Numbered from the stretch's first letter, positions 17,596-26,796 are shown. The stretch: DNA of 64,000 bases from Symploca sp. SIO1C2 (GCA_010672925.1 JAAHFP010000014.1:1-64000), one strand, 5' to 3'. The notes: generated by a model from the sequence alone, not told the origin. Program-made: numbers and translations.

Positions 17596-17662
17596 TTGTC
17601 ATTTGTCATTTGTTATTTGTCATTTGTTATTTGTCAGCAAGCTAATAACTAATAACAAACAA
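17587..17662. repeat. Heptamer array over the DUF4335 start
   Basis: ATTTGTC and ATTTGTT units (read on the plus strand) fill the 67 bp between DUF3038 and DUF4335 and reach into the start region of the latter. Confidence 0.85.
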
Positions 17663-18271
17663 CTAAGATCCTCTACCGAGTAATGCTAACCAGAGACGCC
17701 GATGACCATTGGGGCTGCTATAGAATAGCAAATCAATCAGCAGTTTTAAAGCTAGCTGGGTTAGCTGAGCAGTCGATATGTTTTCTCGTTGCTCCATGCG
17801 CTCTTGGTAAGTGTTGCTGAAGTTATCAAGATAGTTTCCCAGCAAGGCGGTACGGTGTGGTTCGCGGTTTTGCTCTGCTGTTTGTTCAAGTAGAGCAACA
17901 GCACGGCGGATTAGCTCCTGATGCTCTTGGGCAAGATGACAGATAATCAGAACGAGTGATCGCGCTTCTTCTACATCTAGTTTCTTTCGCCCTCCCGAAC
18001 TTTTACGCATAGGGTTAGACTGACGCAAACGCCACAGATTTACCCTGTCAGTGACCACTGACTCTAACTTCAAGTCAGTTGTTGCTCGTAGTATTTCCTC
18101 AGAACCAATGCCCGCTAAAGCTTCTAGTCCCAGCAAAATCAAATCCAGCTGGGTTTTAATATTGTCCAGCTTGACTGAGTTGGGGGCTTGAGCTAGAGGC
18201 AATTGCTCCCACAGAGGTATTGGTGTTGGCGTCTTGACAGTAGAGCGCATATTTTTAGAGTAGGAGACCAA
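17663..18271 (-). CDS. DUF3038 protein
   Basis: A 202-residue cyanobacterial protein of unknown function, mostly helical and soluble. Recognisable stretches are LDNIKTQLDLILLGLEALAGI, ILRATTDLKLESVVTDRVNLWRLR and LDVEEARSLVLIICHLAQ. The ATG at 18271 gives MVSYSKN before MRSTVKTPTP; the second ATG, at 18250, may be the true start. It lies immediately upstream of the DUF4335 gene on the same strand, a conserved pairing that suggests a joint role. Confidence 0.87.
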   Translation of the reverse strand: MVSYSKNMRSTVKTPTPIPLWEQLPLAQAPNSVKLDNIKTQLDLILLGLEALAGIGSEEILRATTDLKLESVVTDRVNLWRLRQSNPMRKSSGGRKKLDVEEARSLVLIICHLAQEHQELIRRAVALLEQTAEQNREPHRTALLGNYLDNFSNTYQERMEQRENISTAQLTQLALKLLIDLLFYSSPNGHRRLWLALLGRGS

Positions 18272-18324
18272 ATCACTGTTAGTGGTTGCCGTTACCTATT
18301 TTGAAACAAAGAAAGGCAGGTGCT

Positions 18325-18473
18325 AGGAGGCAGGAGGCAGGAGGCAGGAGGCATCCAGGGAAAATTCTTCATCCTTCTCCAACAGGAATTTACCACACCG
18401 AAGAAAGATGACTGTCAAAGTTTAGGACAAGTTTCCTGCTCCCAAACGACAAACAACAAACAACAAACAACAA
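18325..18473. repeat. GGCAGGA and CAAACAA heptamers after mutS2
   Basis: Four GGCAGGA units (18325-18352) and four ACAAACA units (18446-18472) occupy the spacer between DUF3038 and the mutS2 stop codon. The second array touches the stop codon. Confidence 0.8.
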
Positions 18474-21017
18474 TTACTTTAAGTAAGCAACTGTAACACC
18501 AGATCCACCATCTGACTGTCCAGCAAGCTCAAAACGGTCAATAAGAGAGTGCCGTGCCAAAAAAGCATGAACACCTTCCCGCAACTTGCCTGTTCCCTTG
18601 CCGTGGACTATCCAGAGTACCCCGGATGAGACCGCTTGTCCAATAGCTTGTTCTAACTCAAACTCCGCATCCGCTACACGAGAACCCCGTAGGTCGATAG
18701 TATTTTGGGAAGTGCGGACTGGAGTAGGGGGAGGAGCCACAACTGTTGGTGTCGTTTTCTTCTTTACCACAATCTCGGCTTTTTGTCCATCTAAAGATTC
18801 TACATCCTCTAGAGGGACGGTCATCTTCATTATCCCAAAGCGTACTCTCAACTCTCCGTCATTATTAGGAGCAGTCAGTACTTCAGCAGTTTGATTCAAC
18901 CGAGGAATACGGATGCGATCGCCAACTTTTGGTCGAAACCCTGGTTTTTGTTTCGGTTTCGGGACTTGTGGCTGATGACGCTGGGAAATTTCCTCAAGAG
19001 CCTTGGTCGCTTTTTGGGCATTTTGAGCACTAGCTGAACCTTGCTGTAACTGACGAATTACCTTAGCAATTTCTTCTTTAGCTTGAGCGATCGCTTTTTG
19101 GACTGCCTGCTCCTGCTCTAACTTTAACTCCCTTTCCCTTTCTTGTAAGAGTTTAGCTTTATCTGACACTTCTTGATGTAAGCGTTCCGTTTGTTGCAAC
19201 AGTCCACTAGCCTCTCGTTCCTTTGTTTCCTGACGACGTCGTTGAGCCTCTAACCCAGCAATCACCTCGTTGACATCTTCTGAACTACTTCCCACTAAGG
19301 TTTGAGCTTGATCAACTATCACAGGATTTAAACCCAAGCGTCGGGCAATAGTCAAAGCATTAGAACGACCAGGAATACCCCATAACAAGCGGTAAGTTGG
19401 TTGCAGAGTGCTATCATTAAATTCAACAGAAGCATTCTCAAACCGCTCATCTTGGTATTTCAGAGCTTTAAGTTCCCCATAGTGAGTAGTCGCTACCGTA
19501 AGTTGGGCATGAGCCGCTAGATATTTGAGTAAAGCGATCGCTAAAGCACTACCTTCCGCCGGGTCAGTTCCTGCTCCCACTTCATCTAGTAGTACTAGGG
19601 AATTGTTATTTGTTGTTGGTTGTTGGTTATTTGTTATTTGTTGTTTGGGAATTGGGAATTGGGAATTGGGAATTGAAGAATGGGAAATATCTTCCTTGTC
19701 TTCTTTGTTCTCCTCGTCCTCCTTGTCTCCCTTGTCCCCCTCGTCTTCCTCATCCTCCATCTCCGCGTCCCCCCGTCCCTCCGTACCCATTGCCTCAATA
19801 ATCCGACTGATCCGACGAATATGACCGGAGAAAGTAGATAAACTTTGCTCTAAGGACTGCTCATCTCCAATATCTGCCAGTATCTGCTCAAACCAAGGGA
19901 GTTCTACTGGTTCTCTGGCGGGGACAAATAAACCCACTTTTGCCATTAATGCTGCTAAGCCTAGGGTTTTTAAGGTAACGGTTTTACCTCCAGTGTTGGG
20001 TCCGGTAATTGCCACTACCCGAATTTGAGGCTGAATTTGCACGTTAATAGGGACTACTGCTGTTCCTTGTTCATGTTGCTGCTGCCACACTAAAAGGGGA
20101 TGGCGTAATTGGTGTAGGGTAATAATGTCTTTAGGGTCAATAAATCTGGGAGGATTGGCTTCTAACCACAGGCTATACCTAGCTCTAGCAGTCGCCAAAT
20201 CTAGTTTAGTAGCAACTACTAACAATTGTTCCAAGTCTGGCTTAACTGCGGCTACCTGTTCAGTAAGAGCACGGCATACTGCTTCTTCTTCAACTCGTTC
20301 TTGGCGTTGATAGGTTCTGAGTTGATTTCCTAGGTTGATAATAGATTTTGGTTCCACATAGAGAGTTGAGCCAGTACTAGAGCTATCATGAACAATACCG
20401 GGAATTGCGCTTTTTTGAGGAGCCTTAACCGGTAGCACAAAGCGATCGCTCCGTTGAGTGATTAAGGGCTGCTGTAGGGCAGCACCCTGACGTTGTATAA
20501 TTCCCTGAAGAATCTGATAAATTCGGTCTCTTGCTGATTTAAGTTGGCTACGAATCCCCGCTAGTTTAGGGCTAGCTCTGTCTGCAACATCACCTCGATC
20601 ATCAATGCAACGGTGAATTTCTTGCTCTAGTTCTGGATAAGTGCGTACTTCAGCAACCAACGACCCTAGCACTGGCACATCTTCTTGAGCATCAATCAAA
20701 CGACGCAAACGGCGCATCCCCGCCAGAGTAGTTGCGATCGCTAAGAGTTCTTGACCAGATAAAATGCCTTGGAGTTCTGAACGTTCTAAAAACTCCCCAA
20801 TATCCTGGATACCTTCAAAAGTAAGTCCAGAGGTCAATTTACTTTCTAGTTCGTAGACTTCTTTTGTCTGAGCCAGGAGGTGCAGGCTCTCTGACTGAGT
20901 TGCCGGTAGTCGGAGATGACGAGCAGCGAATGCTCCTAGCTTAGTAGCAGCAAAGGTTGCCAGGTGCTCACATAGGCGTGGCCATTCTAGTAGTTCTAGG
21001 GTCTCAGATTGAATCAA
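18474..21017 (-). CDS. mutS2: Endonuclease MutS2 with a repeat insertion
   Basis: MutS2-type ATPase with a Smr nuclease domain, linked to suppression of recombination and to rescue of collided ribosomes. In 847 residues: core and lever from 1 to about 300, Walker A GPNTGGKT near 337, STFSGH near 395, Walker B LVLLDEVGAGTDP near 475, coiled-coil clamp about 560-680, and the Smr domain from about 770 (IDLRGSR, VHGKGTGKLREGVHAFL). About 62 extra residues (roughly 408-470), encoded by 19602-19790, sit between STFSGH and Walker B, where ordinary MutS2 has only about ten. The insertion consists of three kinds of tandem repeat. Translation appears to begin at TTG 21017, since MIQSETLELLEWPRL is the typical start. 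Confidence 0.95.
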   Translation of the reverse strand: MIQSETLELLEWPRLCEHLATFAATKLGAFAARHLRLPATQSESLHLLAQTKEVYELESKLTSGLTFEGIQDIGEFLERSELQGILSGQELLAIATTLAGMRRLRRLIDAQEDVPVLGSLVAEVRTYPELEQEIHRCIDDRGDVADRASPKLAGIRSQLKSARDRIYQILQGIIQRQGAALQQPLITQRSDRFVLPVKAPQKSAIPGIVHDSSSTGSTLYVEPKSIINLGNQLRTYQRQERVEEEAVCRALTEQVAAVKPDLEQLLVVATKLDLATARARYSLWLEANPPRFIDPKDIITLHQLRHPLLVWQQQHEQGTAVVPINVQIQPQIRVVAITGPNTGGKTVTLKTLGLAALMAKVGLFVPAREPVELPWFEQILADIGDEQSLEQSLSTFSGHIRRISRIIEAMGTEGRGDAEMEDEEDEGDKGDKEDEENKEDKEDISHSSIPNSQFPIPKQQITNNQQPTTNNNSLVLLDEVGAGTDPAEGSALAIALLKYLAAHAQLTVATTHYGELKALKYQDERFENASVEFNDSTLQPTYRLLWGIPGRSNALTIARRLGLNPVIVDQAQTLVGSSSEDVNEVIAGLEAQRRRQETKEREASGLLQQTERLHQEVSDKAKLLQERERELKLEQEQAVQKAIAQAKEEIAKVIRQLQQGSASAQNAQKATKALEEISQRHQPQVPKPKQKPGFRPKVGDRIRIPRLNQTAEVLTAPNNDGELRVRFGIMKMTVPLEDVESLDGQKAEIVVKKKTTPTVVAPPPTPVRTSQNTIDLRGSRVADAEFELEQAIGQAVSSGVLWIVHGKGTGKLREGVHAFLARHSLIDRFELAGQSDGGSGVTVAYLK
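19602..19790. repeat. Composite in-frame repeat inside mutS2
   Basis: Read on the plus strand: TTGTTAT/TTGTTGG heptamers (19602-19650), GGGAATT heptamers (19648-19675), then TCCTTGTCT/CTCGTCTTC 9-mers (19690-19790). The same three blocks in the same order occur outside genes at 60722-60900. Here they encode TNNNQ-, SIPNSQFPIP- and EDKEDEG-type sequence without disturbing the frame. Confidence 0.9.
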
Positions 21018-21240
21018 AGCTCACAGGTCGATTACTGCACAGATAAATAAATTTAGCTTGTAACTCACACTTGATGGTTAAGTTTACATGCAGAGGGTTG
21101 GTAAGGCAATGTTGTTGTCACATTTTATAATACACCTTTTTAGGTGTGTTAAGCCAAAAGCTGCGATCGCCTTCGAGGGTTAATGGCTCACAAAGATGGA
21201 TTTAAAATAGAAGCAGGTTAATTGGAAGGGGCAATCATTG

Positions 21241-21882
21241 ATGGTAACATTACAGCTGCGACAGTTAAATGTTCCTCCAGGACAAAGGATTGTTTTGACA
21301 GATGTCAACTGGTCAAAGTTCGAGGAGATTTTGCAAGAACTCGGTGATAAAAGAAGAAATAGAGTCGCTTATGCTCAAAATCAATTAGAAATTAGAATGC
21401 CATTGCCAGAACATGAGTTTGATAAAGAAATTATTGGTGATATGGTGAAAATTTTGCTAGAAGAGTTGGAGATTGAGCGGGAATGTTACGGCTCAACTAC
21501 CTTTAAGCGCCGGGATATGGCAGCAGGAATCGAGCCAGATAATTGCTTTTATATTCAAAATTATCGTTCAATGATTGGTAAAAGGAGATTAGATTTAACT
21601 GTGGATCCACCTCCGGATCTAGCTATTGAAATTGATGTGACCTCCAAGACACAACTGAGTGCTTATGAAGCTTTGGGAGTGACTGAGTTGTGGCAGTTTT
21701 CTCAGGGAAGTTTAAAAATTAATGTACTGCAAGCAGGAGAGTATGTTGAATCTTCCTTTAGTCCTACTTTTCCCAATTTCCCCATTATTGAGGGAGTTTC
21801 TCAGTTTGTGCAAATGAGTTTGACGGAAGGTTCAAGTGCTGCTTTGAGGGCTTTTCGGAAATGGGTTAGGAGTCAAGCTTAA
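21241..21882 (+). CDS. Uma2 family protein (DUF820)
   Basis: A 213-residue protein of the Uma2 family, predicted PD-(D/E)xK nuclease fold, very numerous in filamentous cyanobacteria and of unproven function. The core shows IEPDNCFYIQN, DLTVDPPPDLAIEIDVTSKT and an ALGVTELWQF segment, in line with the Asp, Glu-x-Asp and Lys of the family. A TTG at 21238 gives one extra Met, but ATG 21241 with GGAAGGGG about 10 bp before it is the better start. The gene is divergent from mutS2 and stands alone. Confidence 0.9.
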   Translation: MVTLQLRQLNVPPGQRIVLTDVNWSKFEEILQELGDKRRNRVAYAQNQLEIRMPLPEHEFDKEIIGDMVKILLEELEIERECYGSTTFKRRDMAAGIEPDNCFYIQNYRSMIGKRRLDLTVDPPPDLAIEIDVTSKTQLSAYEALGVTELWQFSQGSLKINVLQAGEYVESSFSPTFPNFPIIEGVSQFVQMSLTEGSSAALRAFRKWVRSQA

Positions 21883-21953
21883 GTGTTAGATGTTAAGTGA
21901 GCGCACTTCACCTACCCTACAAGGTATGCGATCGCTAACGTAAATGATAATAT

Positions 21954-21992
21954 AAGGTAGTAGGGTGTGTTAGCGTAGCGTAACGCACCACA
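21954..21992. repeat. GTAGCGTAACGCA spacer repeat
   Basis: A short tract with GTGTGTTAGCGTAGCGTAAC and CGCACCACATT; a similar sequence (CAGTAGCGTAACGCA, then ACACATT) lies at 37873-37895. It is a common spacer repeat with partial dyad symmetry. Confidence 0.55.
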
Positions 21993-22054
21993 TTGCAGGT
22001 AAAATCATTTTCAATAATCGCCTCGATCGCCTGCTCAGATTATCTGATAATTTA

Positions 22055-23257
22055 TTAAGCAACATGCATAATCGAAATTTGTGCAATTTCTGTATAAAAC
22101 TTGGGTAAATTCATAATCACTGAACGCAATTCCTTGATATTGCCTTCCATGGGTGGAAGATAGTACTGAAAATGAGCTGGGAACATTTGAGGCACTTGCC
22201 CTTCCAGGGTTGAACCGTAGGCTCCCAAGGTCATGATTGTAGTGGTATCATTGGGATTGGGAGCATGGAGAAAAACAAATGTTCCGTACTTGGGATGAGT
22301 TAGATACTGCTTCGCTTCTGCTTGGGTTGCTGGATCATTCATCAAATTGAAACGGATGGTTGCATAATGTCTGGTGACATTCATAAATGCTGTGTGAACA
22401 GGACTTAAATAAAAAGTGTCTGGCAAGCAAAGAATAACATTCCCAAAAGGATCGAGAAGTGCTACAGAGTTTTTTGCATTCGATTGGGAGTCTTTTACTT
22501 TGATAAGGAGATCAAACAGTTCAGTACCAGGGAGACGTGGTTGAGGTATTTTTACCTTGAAGGCATCTGGATAGATGGTTCGATACTTTATTTTAATTGG
22601 TGAATTTTCGGGTAAGGTTGCCGGATCAGATAGCTTATTGGGAGCTAAACCAGCATCAGAACTAGCTTCACGAACTTGATTGACACTAGCATCAAAAATA
22701 GCGCCACAACCCATTAACCTTTGCCCACTAACAGTGGTATCTTGGAAAGCAACCTTAGAACCACCAACATAGTCTCTTACATATTTGCTGGGATCTAAAT
22801 TTTTATCCCCACAGGCATAATAGCCAAACTTTGATTTAGCTAAGTCTCTTAAACTTGGTGGTAGGGTATTGAAGGAAAAATTGTCGTCACAATTAATGCC
22901 AGCGAAATCATCCATCGCGATAACACCAACATTAAACCCAGCACTTAACAGGGTTCCGGTACACATAGCACAGGGATCAAGAGTAGTGACAATGGTGAGT
23001 TGTTCTGGTTCAGGTAAGTTTAACTTAGCTTTATTTTCGTAATACCAGTAAACCAGCTGACTTTCACCGTGGGCTGTAGGGTCGTAAGTAAAAGCTTTGC
23101 CGGTGGTGTTAAGCTTTTTGAGGACATTGTTATGCATTTTATGAATAACCTGACCTGTGGCATTATCGATAATGGCACCTCCTACAGCAAAAGTGCCTTG
23201 TGCCGCAGCCTGCATTGCTTGATTTAAAACAATTGATGCTGCCTCATCTGCATTCAT
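22055..23257 (-). CDS. Cytidine/nucleoside-deaminase-fold protein with extra domain
   Basis: A 400-residue protein whose first 150 residues form a zinc-dependent deaminase domain: H63-G64-E65 (zinc ligand and catalytic Glu) and P95-C96-x2-C99 (the other ligands), in the order of the CDA/TadA superfamily. Residues from about 180 on (VSGQRLMGCGAIFDA, then KIKYRTIYPDAFKVKIPQPR to the end) match nothing I know and may hold a ligand or partner. The start at ATG 23257 has AAGG 9 bp upstream; a TTG at 23290 is less likely. The substrate is unknown: a base, a nucleoside or a secondary metabolite. It abuts the palindromic repeat array. Confidence 0.75.
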   Translation of the reverse strand: MNADEAASIVLNQAMQAAAQGTFAVGGAIIDNATGQVIHKMHNNVLKKLNTTGKAFTYDPTAHGESQLVYWYYENKAKLNLPEPEQLTIVTTLDPCAMCTGTLLSAGFNVGVIAMDDFAGINCDDNFSFNTLPPSLRDLAKSKFGYYACGDKNLDPSKYVRDYVGGSKVAFQDTTVSGQRLMGCGAIFDASVNQVREASSDAGLAPNKLSDPATLPENSPIKIKYRTIYPDAFKVKIPQPRLPGTELFDLLIKVKDSQSNAKNSVALLDPFGNVILCLPDTFYLSPVHTAFMNVTRHYATIRFNLMNDPATQAEAKQYLTHPKYGTFVFLHAPNPNDTTTIMTLGAYGSTLEGQVPQMFPAHFQYYLPPMEGNIKELRSVIMNLPKFYTEIAQISIMHVA

Positions 23258-23300
23258 TACAATAACCTTCCACCCTGGAGACTTTCCCAATCATAAACAA

Positions 23301-23795
23301 TTTCAAGGTGGTGTAACGGTTGAAACCCGTGTATTTTCCATAATTGATTTTGGTGTAAGATAATAGTCTCCGCCGTCTTCCGCCTGGGAATCAATTCCGA
23401 GGCTAATAGCGAAAGTCGTCTCAATACGACTATTAATAATACAAATTAATGTAAGATTATTAGAAAGTAATTAAATATTTTCAGTCCGTTTTAACGGACT
23501 TGTGCTATGAGCCTTGAAATTGATTTCAAGGTGGTATAAAGATTGAAACCTGTGTATCTACCAGAATTGATTTTGGGTAAGATAATAGTCTCCGCCGTCT
23601 TCCGCCTGGGAATCAATTCCGAGGCTAATAGCGAAAGTCGTCTCAATACGACTGGTAATGATACAGATTAATGGAAGATTATTGGGATATAATTAGATAT
23701 TCTTAGTCCGTTTTAACGGACTTGGGCTATAAGCCTTGAAATCAATTTCAAGGTGGTGTAACGATTGAAAGCCATGTATTTCCCATAATTAATAT
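23301..23795. repeat. Long palindromic repeat array, left of the transposase
   Basis: Units of 222-223 bp start with TTTCAAGGTGGTGTAACG at 23301, 23524 and 23746 (the last broken off at about 23795). Each unit contains several palindromes: AGTCCGTT-AACGGACT, CTTGAAAT-ATTTCAAG, GAATC-AATTCCGAGGCT and GTCGTCTCAATACGAC. The sequence between palindromes is also conserved, which distinguishes it from a CRISPR array. It continues on the other side of the transposase gene. Confidence 0.9.
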
Positions 23796-23923
23796 CTAGA
23801 TCAAGAACTTTCTGCTGGGTTATGCGATCGCGACTCCCAACCTACAAAGGCGGTGTGACAGGGTGACGATAATTCAATCAGTATGTTAACCTAGTAAAAA
23901 TTCGATTATCAGGGTGTAATTCT

Positions 23924-24343
23924 ATGGCCTTTTGGCGGCTTTATTATCATTTAGTCTGGGCAACGAAAGAACGCCAACCTTTAATTGTTTCTGAACGAGA
24001 AGCTGGATTATACAGCTACATAATTGGTAAAGCCGATTCATTAGGTTGCATCATTCATGCGATCGGGGGTATAGAAAATCATATCCATTTAGTGGCATCT
24101 ATTCCACCGAGCCTTGCGATTGCAGATTTTGTTAAACGTATTAAAGGTAGTAGCGCCCATCAGTTTAACCAAGATTCACCCCCCACGTCAGCTAAGTTTG
24201 GTTGGCAACGTGGGTATGGTGTTCTTTCCCTGGGAGGCAAACAACTGGAGCAAGCCACTACCTATGTAAACAATCAAAAGCAGCATCATTCACAAGGAAC
24301 GGCAATCCCATCTTTGGAACAAGATAACTATGAAATAGCTTAA
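23924..24343 (+). CDS. REP-associated tyrosine transposase (Y1/HUH, RAYT-like)
   Basis: A 139-residue single-strand transposase of the IS200/IS605 superfamily, closest in look to REP-associated proteins. It has the HUH motif H53-I-H55 in IENHIHLVASIP, the C-terminal catalytic Tyr at about Y114 in ATTYVNNQKQHH, and WQRGYGVLSLG between them. It lies inside an array of palindromic units of the kind such enzymes cut and spread. The last codons and the TAA come from the repeat itself: ATAGCTTAA at 24335-24343 matches the unit sequence near 24555. No tnpB or IS ends of the classic type are near. It appears intact. Confidence 0.88.
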   Translation: MAFWRLYYHLVWATKERQPLIVSEREAGLYSYIIGKADSLGCIIHAIGGIENHIHLVASIPPSLAIADFVKRIKGSSAHQFNQDSPPTSAKFGWQRGYGVLSLGGKQLEQATTYVNNQKQHHSQGTAIPSLEQDNYEIA

Positions 24344-24697
24344 ATCGTCTGAAGATGACTGTTAATGATACAGATTAATGCAAGACTATTAGGCATGATT
24401 AGATGTTTTTAGTCCGTTAAAACGGACTTTGGCTATCAGCCTTGAAATTGATTTCAAGGTGGTGTAACGATTGAAACCCTTGTATTTCCCAGAATTGATT
24501 TTAGGTAAGATAATAGTCTCCGCCGTCTTCCGCCTCGGAATCAATTCCGAGGCTAATAGCTTAAGTCGTCTCAAGACGACTGGTAATGATACAGATTAAG
24601 GCAAGATTATTGGGAATGATTAAATATTTTTAGTCCGTTAAAACGGACTTTGGCTATAAGCCTTGAAATTGATTTCAAGGTGGTATAAAGATTAAAC
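24331..24697. repeat. Long palindromic repeat array, right of the transposase
   Basis: The unit resumes at the transposase stop codon, reaches a new unit start at 24452, then a last one at 24673 that stops near 24697. Spacing 24452 to 24673 is 221 bp. Palindromes are those of the left part, with the loop of AGTCCGTTAAAACGGACT changed in both copies relative to the left side. Confidence 0.88.
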
Positions 24698-24753
24698 CTG
24701 TGTCTCGCCTATAAAAGAATAGAGACGACAAATCTCGTACTCAATCCCTCAAA

Positions 24754-26079
24754 TCAAGCATCAAATGCCAACGCTTGACCCCGAACTTCTGTATTCACTT
24801 TCCCCCTTTCATAAACAATCTCACCACCGACAATAGTAACTACAGGCCATCCAGTTAACTTCCAACCTTCAAAGGAACTCCAGCCACATTTGCTTAAGAC
24901 TTCTTCCCTGACCACTTCTCGATAATTGTCCAAGTCTACCAGTATCAAATCTGCATCGTAGCCAGGAGCGATCAAACCTTTGTTGGGAATTCGATAAGCT
25001 TTAGCTACAGCAGTGGACATCCAGTTGGAGACTTGAGCAACGGTACAACGTCCCTCCATGGCCTGAGTGAGCATTAAAGGCAAGGATGTTTCCACCCCTG
25101 GCATACCGGAGGGGGTATTGGGATAGCCTTTAGCTTTTTCTTCTAAGGTGTGGGGAGCATGATCGGTTGCGATAAAATCAATGACACCATCAAGAAGGGC
25201 TTGCCAGAGTACTTGATTATCTTTGGGCGATCGCAAAGGGGGATTCATTTGAGCTAGAGTACCAATTTTCTCATAGGCACTGCTATTAAGGAGCAGGTGC
25301 TGGGGTGTTACTTCCGCTGTTACCCAACTAGGTTTATCCTGCCGTAACAACTCCGCTTCTTCCCCAGTGGAGAGATGGAGAATATGCAAGCGTCGCTGAT
25401 ATTTTTTCGAGAGTTTCAGGGCTAACTTAGTCGCATTAAGGGCCGCTTGACTATCCTGAATTTGGGAGTGAATGGCGGGATCAGTAATTCCAGCAAATTG
25501 CTTACGGCGCTCCCGAATCCGGGGTTGATCTTCAGCATGAACTGCAATTAAACGATCGCCTTGGGCAAAAATAGGTTCTAGTACTTCCTCATGATCTACT
25601 AGTAAATGACCATGAGCTGAACCCATAAAAATTTTAATGCCACAAGTAGGATTAGCTTCCCGGAGGTCTGGTAAATTTTCCGGTGTTGCCCCGATAAAAA
25701 AGCCGTAGTTGACTAAACAATGGTCTGCTGAGCGTTGTAACTTGTCATCTAGCGCTGCTTGTGTAATCGTAAGAGGACGAGTGTTCGGCATTTCCAAAAA
25801 AGATGTCACCCCCCCCCTAGCACAAGCACAACTGGCACTAAAGAGGTCTTCTTTATGTTCCAGACCTGGTTCCCGAAAATGTACTTGAGGATCGATCACC
25901 CCTGGCAACAAAGTTAAACCATTCGCGTCTATCTCTTTATCCACTCTCGTTGAGGGGGAAATTTCTGGTCCAACCTGCACAATCTCTCTTCCACGGGTTT
26001 CAACATCACCTACGACGAACTCACCGGTGGGCAAGAGTATACGAGCATTGCGGATTAACAGGCAAAAGTTAGAAGACAT
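24754..26079 (-). CDS. pyrC: Dihydroorotase
   Basis: Third enzyme of de novo pyrimidine synthesis (carbamoyl-aspartate to dihydroorotate), a zinc metalloenzyme of the amidohydrolase superfamily, class I form of 441 residues. The first metal site is DPQVHFREPG near residue 60; further motifs are MPNTRP near 98, HAEDQ near 180, HILHLSTGEEAE near 234 and the ATDHAPH motif near 305, which supplies the catalytic Asp. The end of the gene lies 55 bp from the palindromic repeat array. It is a single gene, divergent from lepB. Confidence 0.96.
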   Translation of the reverse strand: MSSNFCLLIRNARILLPTGEFVVGDVETRGREIVQVGPEISPSTRVDKEIDANGLTLLPGVIDPQVHFREPGLEHKEDLFSASCACARGGVTSFLEMPNTRPLTITQAALDDKLQRSADHCLVNYGFFIGATPENLPDLREANPTCGIKIFMGSAHGHLLVDHEEVLEPIFAQGDRLIAVHAEDQPRIRERRKQFAGITDPAIHSQIQDSQAALNATKLALKLSKKYQRRLHILHLSTGEEAELLRQDKPSWVTAEVTPQHLLLNSSAYEKIGTLAQMNPPLRSPKDNQVLWQALLDGVIDFIATDHAPHTLEEKAKGYPNTPSGMPGVETSLPLMLTQAMEGRCTVAQVSNWMSTAVAKAYRIPNKGLIAPGYDADLILVDLDNYREVVREEVLSKCGWSSFEGWKLTGWPVVTIVGGEIVYERGKVNTEVRGQALAFDA

Positions 26080-26238
26080 AAGAGAATGTTAAAATACAAT
26101 GATACTCCTATACTTAATACTTAAATCATTACAGTTACAACTAAAGAACTTCCCATTGGTTGAGATTTGGGGTAATTAGCTCCTCATTGACTTGCTTTGG
26201 TGTACTCAAATTCGTGACTTTATCGTAATTAATCGGCT

Positions 26239-26796
26239 ATGACTCGCGCAGAAAATCCCTGGATAGAAGGACTTAAGACTATTGGATACTCACTCATTCT
26301 TGCTTTAGGGATTCGCCACTTTGTAGCGGAAGCACGCTACATTCCTTCAGAATCAATGTTACCAACCCTACAGGTTAACGACCGCCTGATTATTGACAAG
26401 GTGAGTTACAAATTTAGCAACCCAGAGCGGGGAGATATTATAGTATTCAAGGCTCCTGCTGAAGCTGGGCGTTGTACAGATCCCCTAGCAGAAGTACCCC
26501 AAGCTCCCAAAGAAGCCTTTATCAAGCGCGTCGTCGGGCTACCTGGAGAAACAGTTAAGGTTGAAGGTCGCCAAGTTTTCGTCAATGATCAACTACTGCA
26601 GGAACAGTATATCAATGAGCCACCGGAGTACCCCTATGGACCGGTTGAAGTGCCGGAAAACTCTTACCTCGTGCTAGGTGACAACCGTAACAATAGCTGT
26701 GATAGTTCTAGGTGGGGTTATGTACCCCGTGATAACATCATTGGTCAGGCCATAGTGCGTTTTTGGCCTTTAAATCGGGTTGGGGACTTGAATTAA
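26239..26796 (+). CDS. lepB: Signal peptidase I
   Basis: Membrane-bound serine protease that removes signal peptides from exported proteins. The 185 residues contain one N-terminal membrane helix (12-30), catalytic Ser39 in PSESMLPTL and Lys96 in FIKRVVGLPGE, and the GDNRNNSCDSRWG-like box (here GDNRNNSCDSSRWG) near 150. Length and motifs match the short cyanobacterial enzyme. The upstream spacer is shared with pyrC. Confidence 0.96.
   Translation: MTRAENPWIEGLKTIGYSLILALGIRHFVAEARYIPSESMLPTLQVNDRLIIDKVSYKFSNPERGDIIVFKAPAEAGRCTDPLAEVPQAPKEAFIKRVVGLPGETVKVEGRQVFVNDQLLQEQYINEPPEYPYGPVEVPENSYLVLGDNRNNSCDSSRWGYVPRDNIIGQAIVRFWPLNRVGDLN

Noticed and set aside
23301-24697. CRISPR array suggested by TTTCAAGGTGGTGTAACGATTGAAAC-like recurring ends
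   Set aside because: The recurrence is about 222 bp and the sequence between recurrences is conserved and palindromic, not a set of unique spacers. No cas gene is near.
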